DNA of 64,000 nucleotides. Origin: DASQPR01 sp963727415 (lineage in GTDB: Bacteria > Actinomycetota > Actinomycetes > Mycobacteriales > Micromonosporaceae). Shown here in pieces: positions 16,081 to 24,886 of the stretch (positions within the stretch are counted from its first letter, which is position 1; the number at the start of each line of letters is the position of its first letter). Position numbers and translations under genes: made by a program. Location: NCBI GenBank assembly GCA_963727415.1, contig CAVSGF010000002.1:1550001-1614000 (forward strand), read 5' to 3'. The notes under the pieces were generated by a model that worked only from the letters and a program-made list of their open reading frames with translations, was not told where the DNA came from and ran no database searches.

Positions 16081-17705
16081 CGGAAACACTTCCCGCTGCG
16101 ACCGAGGCCGCCTCAGCCCAGCCGCCTCGCGGGCAGTGGTGGCGGGACGCGGTCATCTACGAGGTGTACGTGCGCAGCTTCGCCGACAGCGACGGCGACG
16201 GCATCGGCGATCTCGCCGGGATCCGCGATCGAGTTGGATACCTCGCCGATCTTGGCGTGGATGCGCTGTGGCTGACGCCGTTCTACACCTCGCCGATGGC
16301 CGATGGAGGGTACGACGTCGCCGACTACCGCGATGTCGATCCGGCCCTCGGCACGCTCGCCGACTTCGACGCGCTGCTGCGCGAGGCGCACGGCCGCGGC
16401 CTGCGAGTCATCATCGACATCGTCCCTAACCACTCATCGGATCAGCACGTGTGGTTCCGCGAGGCACTCGCGGCGATGCCCGGGTCGCAGGCCCGTGACC
16501 GCTACATCTTCCGACCGGGCCGGGGAACTGCCGGAGAGCTTCCCCCGAACGACTGGGAGTCCATTTTCGGCGGTCCGGCATGGACGCGGGTGCCGGCCGG
16601 CGACGGCGGTCCGGGCGAGTGGTACCTGCATTTGTTCGACCGGGCCCAGCCCGATCTGAACTGGGCAAACCACGAAGTGAACGCGGAGTTCGATGACATC
16701 TTGCGGTTCTGGCTGGATCGAGGCGTCGATGGATTCCGTATCGATGTGGCGCACGGACTGGTCAAGGCCGAGGGGCTGCCGGATGTGGGCCACGGCAACC
16801 AGATCAACTTGCTCGGCCACGACGTTCTGCCGTACTTCGATCAGGATGGTGTGCACGAGATCTACCGGCGCTGGCGACGTCTTCTCGACTCGTACCCGGG
16901 TGAACGGGTGGCCGTCGCCGAGGCATGGGTGCCGAACCCCGCGCGACTCGCACAGTATGTGCGAGAGGACGAATTGCACCAGGCGTTCAACTTCCACTTC
17001 CTTGGCGCGCAGTGGTCGGCACCGGCGCTCCGGGATGTCATCAATGAGTCATTGAATGCATCGGAACTCGTCGGCGCGCCGACCACGTGGGTCCTGTCCA
17101 ACCACGATGTCCAGCGGCATATCACGCGATATGGCGGCGGCGCGGTCGGCGACGCGCGAGCGCGCGCAGCCGCCCTTATGATGCTGGCCTTGCCCGGCTC
17201 GGCGTATCTGTACCAGGGCGAGGAACTCGGCCTGCCGCAGGTCCTGGATTTGCCCGACGACGTGCTGCAGGACCCGGTGTGGGAGCGGTCCGGCCACACC
17301 GATCGGGGCCGGGACGGCTGCCGCGTTCCGTTGCCTTGGTCAGGACAGGCCGCTCCGTTCGGTTTCGGGGCAGGCGGCTCATGGCTGCCGCAGCCCGCGG
17401 ACTGGGCCGATCGCACGGTCGCCCGGCAGAGTGTCGACGACACGTCGTTCCTGGCGCTCTACCGGCGGGCTCTGCGCCACCGGCGAGAACTCACCGGTGA
17501 CCTGCGGTGGCTCGACACCCCGAGCCCGGACGTGCTGGCGTTCGGGCGCGATGGTGGATTCGTCTGCGTCGTCAACGTCGGTGACGTGCCGATCCAGATC
17601 AAGCGGCCGGGCATGCTGACCATGGCCAGCACCGGCGGTGATCTGATTTGGGACGGCGACAGCGTTACGCTTCCCGTAGCAACCACCACATGGTGGACGG
17701 CGTAG
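16077..17705 (+). CDS. GH13 alpha-glucosidase
   Basis: A 542-residue cytoplasmic glycoside hydrolase with no signal peptide. It opens with WWRDAVIYEVYVRSFADSDG and has the four conserved GH13 regions: DIVPNHSSD (I), GFRIDVAHG with the nucleophile Asp near 223 (II), VAEAW with the acid/base Glu near 282 (III), and LSNHDVQRH with the transition-state Asp near 344 (IV). The gene overlaps the MalG-like stop (ATGA). It would hydrolyse imported maltose, trehalose or other alpha-glucosides to glucose. Oligo-1,6-glucosidase or sucrose-type specificity cannot be excluded. Confidence 0.87.
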   Translation: MTETLPAATEAASAQPPRGQWWRDAVIYEVYVRSFADSDGDGIGDLAGIRDRVGYLADLGVDALWLTPFYTSPMADGGYDVADYRDVDPALGTLADFDALLREAHGRGLRVIIDIVPNHSSDQHVWFREALAAMPGSQARDRYIFRPGRGTAGELPPNDWESIFGGPAWTRVPAGDGGPGEWYLHLFDRAQPDLNWANHEVNAEFDDILRFWLDRGVDGFRIDVAHGLVKAEGLPDVGHGNQINLLGHDVLPYFDQDGVHEIYRRWRRLLDSYPGERVAVAEAWVPNPARLAQYVREDELHQAFNFHFLGAQWSAPALRDVINESLNASELVGAPTTWVLSNHDVQRHITRYGGGAVGDARARAAALMMLALPGSAYLYQGEELGLPQVLDLPDDVLQDPVWERSGHTDRGRDGCRVPLPWSGQAAPFGFGAGGSWLPQPADWADRTVARQSVDDTSFLALYRRALRHRRELTGDLRWLDTPSPDVLAFGRDGGFVCVVNVGDVPIQIKRPGMLTMASTGGDLIWDGDSVTLPVATTTWWTA

Positions 17706-17733
17706 CGATTCTGACAGGAACGAGTCTGACTGG

Positions 17734-18804
17734 ATGAGGATGCAGCGAGACGGCGATAGGGTCCGTGCCGACCCCATCGCCGTACGGCTTGCCGACATCG
17801 CCACGCACGCCGGCGTCAGTGAGGCTACCGTCAGCCGTGTCGTCAACGGCAAGGCCGGCGTTTCGGCATCGACGAGACAGGCCGTCCTCAGCTCTGTCGA
17901 CTTGCTTGGATTCGATCGGCCGATCCGCACGCAGAGTCGCAGGGCCGGGCTGGTAGGCCTGATCATCCCCGAGCTTGATAACCCGATATTCCCGGCATTC
18001 GCCCAGATCATCGAGCGCACGCTGACGTCGCACGGCTACACCTCCGTGCTGTGCACGCAGATGCCGGGCGGCGCAACCGAAGACGAACTATCGTCCGCGC
18101 TGGTCGAACGTGGCGCCGCGGGCATCGTCTTCATCTCGGGCTTGCATGCCGACCTGACCACCAAACCGGACCGGTATCAGCGGCTGATCGAACGAAACGT
18201 TCCGATCGTGATGATCAACGGTTACCTCGAAGAGGTCGATGCACCGTTCTTCTCGTGCGACGATCGAACAGCCATGTCGCTCGCGGTCAAACACCTGGTA
18301 GCGCTTGGACACACGCAGATCGGCCTGGCTGTCGGCCCCACTCGTTATTTCCCCGTGGTGCGGAAGCTGGAGGGATTCGCCGCGGCCATCGACGCCACCG
18401 ACACGAGCGTGAAAGGCACGGTCGAGCACTCCATCTACTCGTTCGAAGGCGGCCGGTCGGCCGGCGAGTTGCTGATACGACGGGGTGCTACGGCTATCGT
18501 TTGCGGAAGTGATCTGATGGCGCTCGGTGTCGTGCGTGCCGCGCGGGAGTGTGGCCTCAGCGTGCCTGATGACATCTCCGTCGTCGGATTCGACGACTCA
18601 CCTCTCATCGCCTACACGGACCCGCCGCTGACCACGATCCGGCAGCCCGTTTCCGCTATGGCGAGCGCGGCCGTTCAGGCACTCCTCGACGAAATCGCAG
18701 GCGTCCGACCGCCGGCCCGCGAGTATGTCTTTGAGCCTGAGTTGGTGTTGCGTGACTCCACGACAACGCGTGGAACCGCCCACCTGGAAGCGGCGAGTCG
18801 CTAG
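17734..18804 (+). CDS. LacI-family transcriptional regulator of the sugar operon
   Basis: A 356-residue repressor. The HTH VRLADIATHAGVSEATVSRV (about 18-37) is followed by VNGKAGVSASTRQAV and a periplasmic-binding-protein-like sensor (about 65-340) with LVGLIIPELDNPIFPAFAQ and VVGFDDSPLIAYTDPPLTT. It is the last gene of the alpha-glucoside operon, so its product is expected to bind the palindromes at 12327, 12587 or 12709 and release on sugar binding. ATG 17734 or 17740 may be the true start. Confidence 0.87.
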   Translation: MRMQRDGDRVRADPIAVRLADIATHAGVSEATVSRVVNGKAGVSASTRQAVLSSVDLLGFDRPIRTQSRRAGLVGLIIPELDNPIFPAFAQIIERTLTSHGYTSVLCTQMPGGATEDELSSALVERGAAGIVFISGLHADLTTKPDRYQRLIERNVPIVMINGYLEEVDAPFFSCDDRTAMSLAVKHLVALGHTQIGLAVGPTRYFPVVRKLEGFAAAIDATDTSVKGTVEHSIYSFEGGRSAGELLIRRGATAIVCGSDLMALGVVRAARECGLSVPDDISVVGFDDSPLIAYTDPPLTTIRQPVSAMASAAVQALLDEIAGVRPPAREYVFEPELVLRDSTTTRGTAHLEAASR

Positions 18805-18863
18805 CCGGAGCGACCGGATGGCGATCCAGTCGCCCAGCGCGGTCTCGGCCGGGAATCCGATGG

Positions 18864-20684
18864 CTAGGGGCGGTAGTCGTCGTGAAGAACGACGCGGGAG
18901 AGTTCGTAACCGTCTCGGGTGCGCCAGTAGTGCAGGCGGCGGGCGGCGGCAGACCCACGTTGCAGGGCAACTCGCCAGCAGGTCGCCCCGTCGTCTCGGG
19001 TCACATATGGGCTGCCGGCCGGCCCGGCGCGGAGTTGGTGCAGGTCACGCCCGGCCAGGTGCCGGACCTGGTCGGTGAGGACCTCGACCACGACTGCCAG
19101 GATCTTGTTTCTGCTTATGCCTTCGATGTCGTCGAGTGAGCGGAGGAAGTCAGGCCCGAGGAGGTAGGCCGCGAGTGGTTTGCTTGCTTTTTCGGCGGCG
19201 GGCACGCGTCGCGCCCACTCGCGGTAGACGTCGTACCGGAACTGCTCTTCTGGGTTGAGGAATGCCCGGTCGTCCTCGTCGGGTGATGGTTGGGTGCGGC
19301 TCTGGAGGGCTTTGACGGCTCGTTGTCGAGCGAGGTCGGCGCTGCGGTAGCGGGTTTGCAGGCGTTCGATTGTCCGGGCCGCTTGAGCCATCTCGTCGTC
19401 GAGTTGGGCTGCTCGTTCCCGTAGCCGGGCGAGTTCGTTGGCGAGGCTCTTGCGGGTGGCGCGCTCGGCCGCGAGTTCGTTGCTGAGCTCTTCGACGCTT
19501 ACCCGGCTCGCCGCCGCCGGCACGCCGGCTGGGCGTCCTGCCTGGGGTGATCGGGGCGCTGGGGCGGCGCTTTTGCGGGCCAGGTCCAGTGGCGTCGGCC
19601 GTCTCGGCGCGATGTCTGGCACCGGCGGTGCCGGTTCGACTTGGGTTTCAGGTGGCGGCGTCGGTGGCCCGACGGCCGCTGCCTCCGGCCGGGGCGGGTC
19701 TGGCAGGCGCAACCATGGGGGGCCACCGGGGAGCAGGCTTGGCGAGGGCTTTGCGGTCTCTTCGTCGTCGACGTCATCCAACCGCAGGCGCAACGGTTCG
19801 GTCGAGGCGACGTGGCAGACGAGGACCTCTCCTTTGGTGAAGAGGCCGCGCAGGGTGTCGTTGGGATTGGAGGTGACCGCGTGCCTGTCCACCTCGACCG
19901 CGAGTCCCGGCAACAGGCGCAGTCTGACAGCGTCATCGGCGACGTCGCTCACGTCTGCCAGCACGGCGTCGCCGACCCGGTACGCCTGGGCTACCGCCGC
20001 CTCGGCGCTGGCAGCGTCGACGTAGCGCAGCGTGCGTCGCAGATCGAGCCGGCGCGCCAGCGGATCGTAGGCGCCGGTGACGGTTTGCCCCTTGGCAACC
20101 ACCCGCGTCAGCGGCACGCCGGGAACGGTCAGCTCCTCCCACACCGTGGCTGGTGAACCGTCGTCTAACGCGACCAGCGCTCGTGATCCGATGACGCCTT
20201 GCACTGTTCCCGACCGTTGCCGGACATTCGGGCTGGTCCGCGCCTCGACCAGGCCGGCGGCCAGCGCCGCCTCCAAAGCGTCGTTGGTCAGCTGGTCGGT
20301 GATGCGCTGGCGATCTCGCGGGGAGTACGCGAACCGCAACGTGCTCAGCGCAGGCGTGTTCACCCATCCGTGATGGACCGGGTAGACGCGACCGGCACCG
20401 CCGTACACCTGCGTCATGGTGGGCATCTCGTCGGAGAAGGCCCATGAGACTTCGCTGGTGGGCATCAGCACAACTTCGGCCAGATCGCCAACCGCTTCCT
20501 TGACACCGTCAGGATCACCGAACGGCTCTTCCTGACCACCCGCAATCGTCAGCACCACCACCGGCCAATGCCGGCCGGGAATCAGTAGCCGGTGCGCCAG
20601 AACCCTGGCATCAGTCTCCGACTCGATGCGCCTCACTCCAGGCGGGGGCGCACCGCGGGACTGCCCGGTGACGGCCTCAACCAT
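18864..20684 (-). CDS. Unassigned multidomain protein with S1-like segments and coiled coil
   Basis: A 606-residue cytoplasmic protein I cannot place in a named family. It has a folded N-terminal domain (about 1-150) with VVVLTIAGGQEEPFGDP, SEVSWAFSDEMPTMTQ and YGGAGRVYPV. Two OB/S1-like segments follow (about 155-215 and 232-295; e.g. VGDAVLADVSDVADDAVRLR). A Pro/Ala-rich linker (about 310-390) and a charged coiled coil (about 395-465) lead to a conserved C-terminal domain (about 475-606) ending CWRVALQRGS, RRLHYWR and LSRVVLHDDYRP. That end loosely recalls RelE/ParE-type toxins, which is inference only. The ATG at 20684 is chosen because AGGAGGGG lies 5 nt upstream. It is a lone gene, convergent with the LacI gene. 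RNA binding or nucleic-acid surveillance is plausible. Confidence 0.75.
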   Translation of the reverse strand: MVEAVTGQSRGAPPPGVRRIESETDARVLAHRLLIPGRHWPVVVLTIAGGQEEPFGDPDGVKEAVGDLAEVVLMPTSEVSWAFSDEMPTMTQVYGGAGRVYPVHHGWVNTPALSTLRFAYSPRDRQRITDQLTNDALEAALAAGLVEARTSPNVRQRSGTVQGVIGSRALVALDDGSPATVWEELTVPGVPLTRVVAKGQTVTGAYDPLARRLDLRRTLRYVDAASAEAAVAQAYRVGDAVLADVSDVADDAVRLRLLPGLAVEVDRHAVTSNPNDTLRGLFTKGEVLVCHVASTEPLRLRLDDVDDEETAKPSPSLLPGGPPWLRLPDPPRPEAAAVGPPTPPPETQVEPAPPVPDIAPRRPTPLDLARKSAAPAPRSPQAGRPAGVPAAASRVSVEELSNELAAERATRKSLANELARLRERAAQLDDEMAQAARTIERLQTRYRSADLARQRAVKALQSRTQPSPDEDDRAFLNPEEQFRYDVYREWARRVPAAEKASKPLAAYLLGPDFLRSLDDIEGISRNKILAVVVEVLTDQVRHLAGRDLHQLRAGPAGSPYVTRDDGATCWRVALQRGSAAARRLHYWRTRDGYELSRVVLHDDYRP

Positions 20685-21269
20685 CAGCACCCCTCCTATC
20701 CCGAAACCAAAGTCCATCGGTCCAGATCACGGCACCCGCGCCTCGGGATGTGCCCTCGGCTGCCCAGCATGCTGCGATGATCTCGCCCCGACAGCGCCTA
20801 TCGATACACGTGAACTCTGTACGCAGACATCCGAAGAGGCCGCGAGCACTTCCCACTCACACCATGATGCTGGACATGCTCCTGGAGTACCCAGCTCCTG
20901 ATCTCGCATGTCAGATCTCAGTGCTTGTTCCTGAGCTGTCGGCAGCGGCGAGGCGGAGTCCGGTGTGCCGCCGGCCAGGCGGAGGTGCGGGTGGATACCG
21001 GCGTGGTATGCGCCGTTACCGACAATGCCCCCGGAGGCCTTCTGGGCCCGCCGCGGCCCAGCCACGGCCTCGGCCACAAGGCTCACGTCGAGCGGTCCGA
21101 CCTGACTGCTCGATGCGTACCGCTAAGGAATTCCGGTCGATACCGGAGGGCCCCCCACCGGCGGCGATACAGTCATGGTGGGGTGGCCGCCCGCGACGAG
21201 ACGGTGATGGGACCGGCAGTCAGGGGTGGCCTGAGGCATGACCGCAGCCGGCCGAGGACGGGGGGCCCG
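20685..21269. other. 585-bp region with no supported gene
   Basis: Reading frames here lack family-like sequence and start signals on both strands. It is the divergent upstream region of the unassigned S1-like gene and the antiporter gene. I see no strong repeat; the antiporter is preceded only by a G-rich stretch. Confidence 0.5.
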
Positions 21270-22544
21270 ATGCGGGAACTCGCGGCGACCGCGGCAGTCC
21301 TCGCGGTGGTCGTGCTGTGGGGAGCGCTGTCGGGCCGGCTGCAGCGCGCCGACCTGAGCGCGCCCATCTTCTTCGTCGCAGTCGGGACGCTCTTCGACGC
21401 TACCGGTGTACTCGACCTCGGCGACCTGCCCGACCTCGCCGTCGGCATCCGGACCCTGGCCGAGGTGACGCTCGCCCTGGTGCTGTTCTCCGACGCCTCA
21501 CGGGTGCGGGTCGCCCAGTTGCGCGAGGACGCGGGGCTGTACGCGCGCCTGCTCGGCATCGGGCTGCCTCTGACCATTGGTTTCGGCGGCGCGCTCGCCG
21601 CCGCGCTGTACGGCTGGGCTCCCAGCGCGTGGTTGTTGCTCCTGGTGGGGGCGGCGCTCGCGCCGACCGACGCGGCACTGGGCGTACCGGTCGTAACGAA
21701 CCAGGCCGTCCCGGCTCGGGTGCGCCGCGCGCTGAACGTGGAGAGTGGCCTGAACGACGGCATCGCCACGCCGGTGGTGTCCGCGGCGGTCGCTGGAGCC
21801 GCTGCCGCCGAGGCCGTGGCGGGGGCGGCCGGGGTTGGGCGAGCGCTGCTGTCGCTGCTGCTCGGTCTGATTGCCGGGGTCATCGTCGGTGGAGGCGGCG
21901 GGGCGGCGATCCGGGCTGCGCAGCGGCGCCAATGGATCGCCGAGGACTCCGGCGGCCCGACCGTCCTGGCGCTGGCGCTGCTGGCGTACACGGCGGCGCT
22001 GGTCGTCGAGGGCAACGGGTTCGTCGCGGCGTTCGTCGCCGGGCTCGCGTTCCGCTTCGCGGTCGGCCGCGGGACCGCCGAGGACGTATCGTACGTCGAG
22101 CAGACCGGCGGCGCGCTGTCATACGTGGTGTGGTTGCTGTTCGGCGCGGTCATCGTGCCGGTGGTCATCGACACCATCGACTGGCGCATGGTCATTTACG
22201 CGGTGCTGAGCCTGACCGTTGTCCGCATGGCCGCGGTGGCTCTGGCGCTGGTCGGCAGCGGGTTCGCCCGGGCGACGGTGGCGTTCATGGGCTGGTTCGG
22301 TCCGCGTGGCCTCGCCTCGGTCGTCTTCGCCCTCATCGCCGTGGAGGACCTGGGGCCGAGTTCCGACGAGGCGGTTGCGTTCATCGGATTGACCGTGTTG
22401 TTCAGCGTCGTCGCCCACGGTGTCACGGCGGCGCCGGTGTCGGCCAGGTACGCCGCGTCGTGGGCCGCGCACAGGCCTGCCGAGGCGCAGCCACGAGCCG
22501 AGATGCCGGTGCGACGCATGTCCGGTGCCGGACGCGAGCAGTGA
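21270..22544 (+). CDS. Cation:proton antiporter (CPA1 family)
   Basis: A 424-residue membrane protein with about 12 hydrophobic segments. Key motifs are LVGAALAPTDAALGVPVVTN (the helix-5 region with the transport-active Asp) and RRALNVESGLNDGIATPVV (helix 6), with WFGPRGLASVVFALIAVEDL near the C-terminus. These are typical of bacterial NhaP-type Na+ or K+/H+ exchangers. ATG 21270 is the start directly before the first membrane helix. A short LuxR remnant follows. Role: pH or cation homeostasis. Confidence 0.85.
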   Translation: MRELAATAAVLAVVVLWGALSGRLQRADLSAPIFFVAVGTLFDATGVLDLGDLPDLAVGIRTLAEVTLALVLFSDASRVRVAQLREDAGLYARLLGIGLPLTIGFGGALAAALYGWAPSAWLLLLVGAALAPTDAALGVPVVTNQAVPARVRRALNVESGLNDGIATPVVSAAVAGAAAAEAVAGAAGVGRALLSLLLGLIAGVIVGGGGGAAIRAAQRRQWIAEDSGGPTVLALALLAYTAALVVEGNGFVAAFVAGLAFRFAVGRGTAEDVSYVEQTGGALSYVVWLLFGAVIVPVVIDTIDWRMVIYAVLSLTVVRMAAVALALVGSGFARATVAFMGWFGPRGLASVVFALIAVEDLGPSSDEAVAFIGLTVLFSVVAHGVTAAPVSARYAASWAAHRPAEAQPRAEMPVRRMSGAGREQ

Positions 22545-22667
22545 GGCACCGTGCGGCGCGGTCGTGCGGTCGAGGCGTTGAGGGACCCGAGCCGGAGGAT
22601 GAATGGCCTGCTGGTCTGGCCTATAGTCTGGCCTATTTCGGCAGCGTTGCCCGGATCAGCCGGCCCG

Positions 22668-22778
22668 GTGAAGACCCATGTCGCCCGGATCCTCACCAAG
22701 CTCAGCATCCGCGACCGCGTGCAGGCGGTGGTGGTCGCCTACGAGACCGGATTCGTCACCCGTAATCCGGGTGGTTGA
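22668..22778 (+). pseudogene. LuxR response-regulator C-terminal remnant
   Basis: In one frame the sequence reads VKTHVARILTKLSIRDRVQA and ends VVVAYETGFVTRNPGG, followed by a stop. This is the recognition helix and tail of a NarL/LuxR response regulator (compare KSHVAHVFAKLNLRDRAQA in the intact gene at 42739). The receiver domain and first HTH helix are absent: upstream sequence has no homology and no proper start. It looks like a gene fragment left by deletion or rearrangement. Confidence 0.65.
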
Positions 22779-22976
22779 GGTCGCGGCGTAGCGAGCCCGC
22801 GCTGCCCGTTTCGCCACTCGTCCGCGCAGCTCGGGCGACGTGGTGGTAAGTCGCGGAGAATGCCGGTAGTGCTCAAGAGATTCGGCCGCGGTCCGTGACC
22901 TGCGATGCTGGTTGATATAGATCTCGCGATCGGTGATCATGGCGAGGCACCTACTCAAAAAGACGAGGACCACTTC

Positions 22977-23654
22977 GTGACAACAGTCATCGCTTTTGAC
23001 GTTAACGAGACCCTGTTGGATCTTCGCGCTTTGGATCCAGCTTTCGAAGACCTGTTCGGATCGGCGGCCTTACGCGGGCAGTGGTTTGCGCAGATGCTCC
23101 AGCTGTCATTCGTCGGCGGCCTCATCGGTGAATACCTGGACTTCACCACGGCGCAAAACGCGGCATTACTGATGCTTGCCCGGCGTGTTGGGCGTCGCGT
23201 GAGTTCCGACCAGGCCGCGACGATGGTCGAGCGAATGTCGTCGCTGCCACCACATCCAGAAGTCGCGGAGGCACTGGTCGCATTGCGTCAGACTCCGCTT
23301 GCCGTGGTCGCCCTGACGAACTCCGTGGAGGAGGTCGCGGAGGCACAGTTGACACACGCCGGCATCAGGGAATACTTCGACCGCGTTATCTCGGCGGACG
23401 CGGTACGGCAGCTGAAACCGGCGGCCGCGCCGTACCTGGCCGTGGCCGCGGCGTTCGACGTCGAACCGTCCGAAGTCCGTCTGGTTGCGGCGCACGGGTG
23501 GGATGTGTCCGGCGCGCTCGCCGCTGGCTGCAAGGCGGCGTTCGTGGAGCGGCCGGGAGCGGTCTTGAGCCCCATCGGACGGCAGCCAGACATCATCGGG
23601 CCCGATATCCGTGCCGTGGTTGACAAGATCGTGTCGCTCGAGGCCGGGCAGTAG
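22977..23654 (+). CDS. HAD-family haloacid dehalogenase (type II)
   Basis: A 225-residue HAD hydrolase. The nucleophile motif is IAFDVNETLLD (Asp about residue 8), the second motif Thr/Ser lies in VALTNS, and the third is the KPAAAPYLAVAAAFDVEPSE lysine segment, with VAAHGWDVSGALAAG where the metal or substrate motif of haloacid dehalogenases lies. GTG 22977 has GAGGA about 8 nt upstream and removes a non-conserved N-terminal extension. It would split 2-haloacids such as chloroacetate. It is monocistronic, followed by the 23740 hairpin. Confidence 0.82.
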   Translation: MTTVIAFDVNETLLDLRALDPAFEDLFGSAALRGQWFAQMLQLSFVGGLIGEYLDFTTAQNAALLMLARRVGRRVSSDQAATMVERMSSLPPHPEVAEALVALRQTPLAVVALTNSVEEVAEAQLTHAGIREYFDRVISADAVRQLKPAAAPYLAVAAAFDVEPSEVRLVAAHGWDVSGALAAGCKAAFVERPGAVLSPIGRQPDIIGPDIRAVVDKIVSLEAGQ

Positions 23655-23739
23655 AAGCCGGTCGTACTAGATGACGATCACTGAGGTCGCGGGCACTCAA
23701 TATGGCAGCAGCCTCGCTAGATGCATCAGCGCCGCGTAC

Positions 23740-23770
23740 CGCCCCTCAAGATTGTCGATCTTGAGGGGCG
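23740..23770 (+). terminator. 13-bp hairpin after the haloacid dehalogenase gene
   Basis: Perfect arms CGCCCCTCAAGAT (23740-23752) and ATCTTGAGGGGCG (23758-23770) around TGTCG. No T-run follows, as is common for actinomycete terminators. It may also form part of a small structured RNA together with 23819-23856. Confidence 0.55.
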
Positions 23771-23818
23771 CGAGCCCGGTGAATCACGGCGTCCCGCTCC
23801 GACAGCAGGTCCGTGAGG

Positions 23819-23856
23819 ACGACCGGCCCGCCGATACGGGTCGGTCGTCTCTTTTT
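23819..23856 (+). terminator. Intrinsic terminator with T-run
   Basis: Arms ACGACCGGCCC (23819-23829) and GGGTCGGTCGT (23838-23848; one G-T pair) with an 8-nt loop, followed by CTCTTTTT. It is the clearest rho-independent terminator in the window. It lies 165 bp after the dehalogenase stop and before the ABC exporter, with a second hairpin 49 bp upstream. Confidence 0.7.
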
Positions 23857-23950
23857 CCGAATGCCGATTCGGGTGAGGTTGAGTGTAAGTAGGTCACGTT
23901 CGACTGCGTTTGCGCTGCTCCGGGCATGACCGGCGCGGGGGACAGACGGG

Positions 23951-24886
23951 GTGACGAGCATGGGCGCGGCTATCTCGACGACCGGATTGGTGAAGAATTT
24001 CGGAACGACCCGAGCCCTCGATCATCTGGATCTGACCGTGTCAGCCGGCGAGGTCCATGGGTTCCTGGGACCGAACGGGGCCGGCAAGACGACCACGATC
24101 CGGGTTCTGCTGGGATTGCTCCGCCGTGACGGCGGGAAGGTGAGCCTGCTCGGCGGGGACCCGTGGCGAGACACTGTCGCGCTGCACCGGCGCTTGGCGT
24201 ACGTGCCGGGCGAGGTGAATCTGTGGCCCAACCTGACCGGCGGCGAGGTGATCGATCTTCTTGGCTCGTTGCGTGGTGGCCTGGACCGATCGCGTCGAGC
24301 GGACTTGCTGGAGCGTTTCGCGCTGGACCCGACCAAGCAGTGCCGCGCCTACTCGAAGGGCAACCGGCAGAAGGTGGCCGTGGTGGCGGCGTTCGCTTCG
24401 GACGTGGAGCTGTACCTGCTCGACGAGCCGACCTCCGGCCTCGACCCCCTGATGGAAGCGGTGTTCCAGGACGTCGTCCGAGAAGTGCGTGAGGCGGGCC
24501 GCACCGTACTGCTGTCCAGTCATATCCTTTCGGAGGTGGAGGCGCTGTGCGACCGAGTGACCATCGTGCGAGCCGGGCGCGCGGCCGAGTCGGGCAGCTT
24601 CGACGAGTTGCGCCATCTCACGCGTACCAGCGTGGTGGTGGAAACGGAACGGCCGATTGACGGGCTCACCGACCTGCCCGGCATCCATGACATCGCGCTT
24701 GACGGTCCGCGTACGCGCTTCAGCGTCGACCAGGGCGAGCTCAACCGCGTGCTGCAACGGCTGGTGGATCGGGAGGTGCGCACCCTCGTCACGTCACCGC
24801 CGACCCTTGAAGAGCTGTTCCTCCGTCATTACGGCGAGCAGATCGACGTGGGCGCGGGGGAGTCGAGCGCGGCGGGTCTGCGATGA
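23951..24886 (+). CDS. ABC exporter ATP-binding protein (drug/ABC-2 type)
   Basis: A 311-residue ATPase with Walker A GPNGAGKTTTI (about 40-50), a modified signature YSKGNRQKV instead of LSGGQ, Walker B LYLLDEPTSGLDPL and switch SSHILSEVEAL. A C-terminal extension of about 90 residues follows. GTG 23951 is preceded by GGGGGA; ATG 23960 is an alternative. It overlaps the permease gene by 4 nt. Relatives export polyketide-type antibiotics (the tetronasin-type exporter family); the substrate is unknown. Confidence 0.85.
   Translation: MTSMGAAISTTGLVKNFGTTRALDHLDLTVSAGEVHGFLGPNGAGKTTTIRVLLGLLRRDGGKVSLLGGDPWRDTVALHRRLAYVPGEVNLWPNLTGGEVIDLLGSLRGGLDRSRRADLLERFALDPTKQCRAYSKGNRQKVAVVAAFASDVELYLLDEPTSGLDPLMEAVFQDVVREVREAGRTVLLSSHILSEVEALCDRVTIVRAGRAAESGSFDELRHLTRTSVVVETERPIDGLTDLPGIHDIALDGPRTRFSVDQGELNRVLQRLVDREVRTLVTSPPTLEELFLRHYGEQIDVGAGESSAAGLR

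Noticed and set aside
20727..21241. Overlapping frames on both strands in the 20.7-21.3 kb gap
   Set aside because: None shows a conserved motif, a good start signal or codon bias; they are GC-driven open frames.
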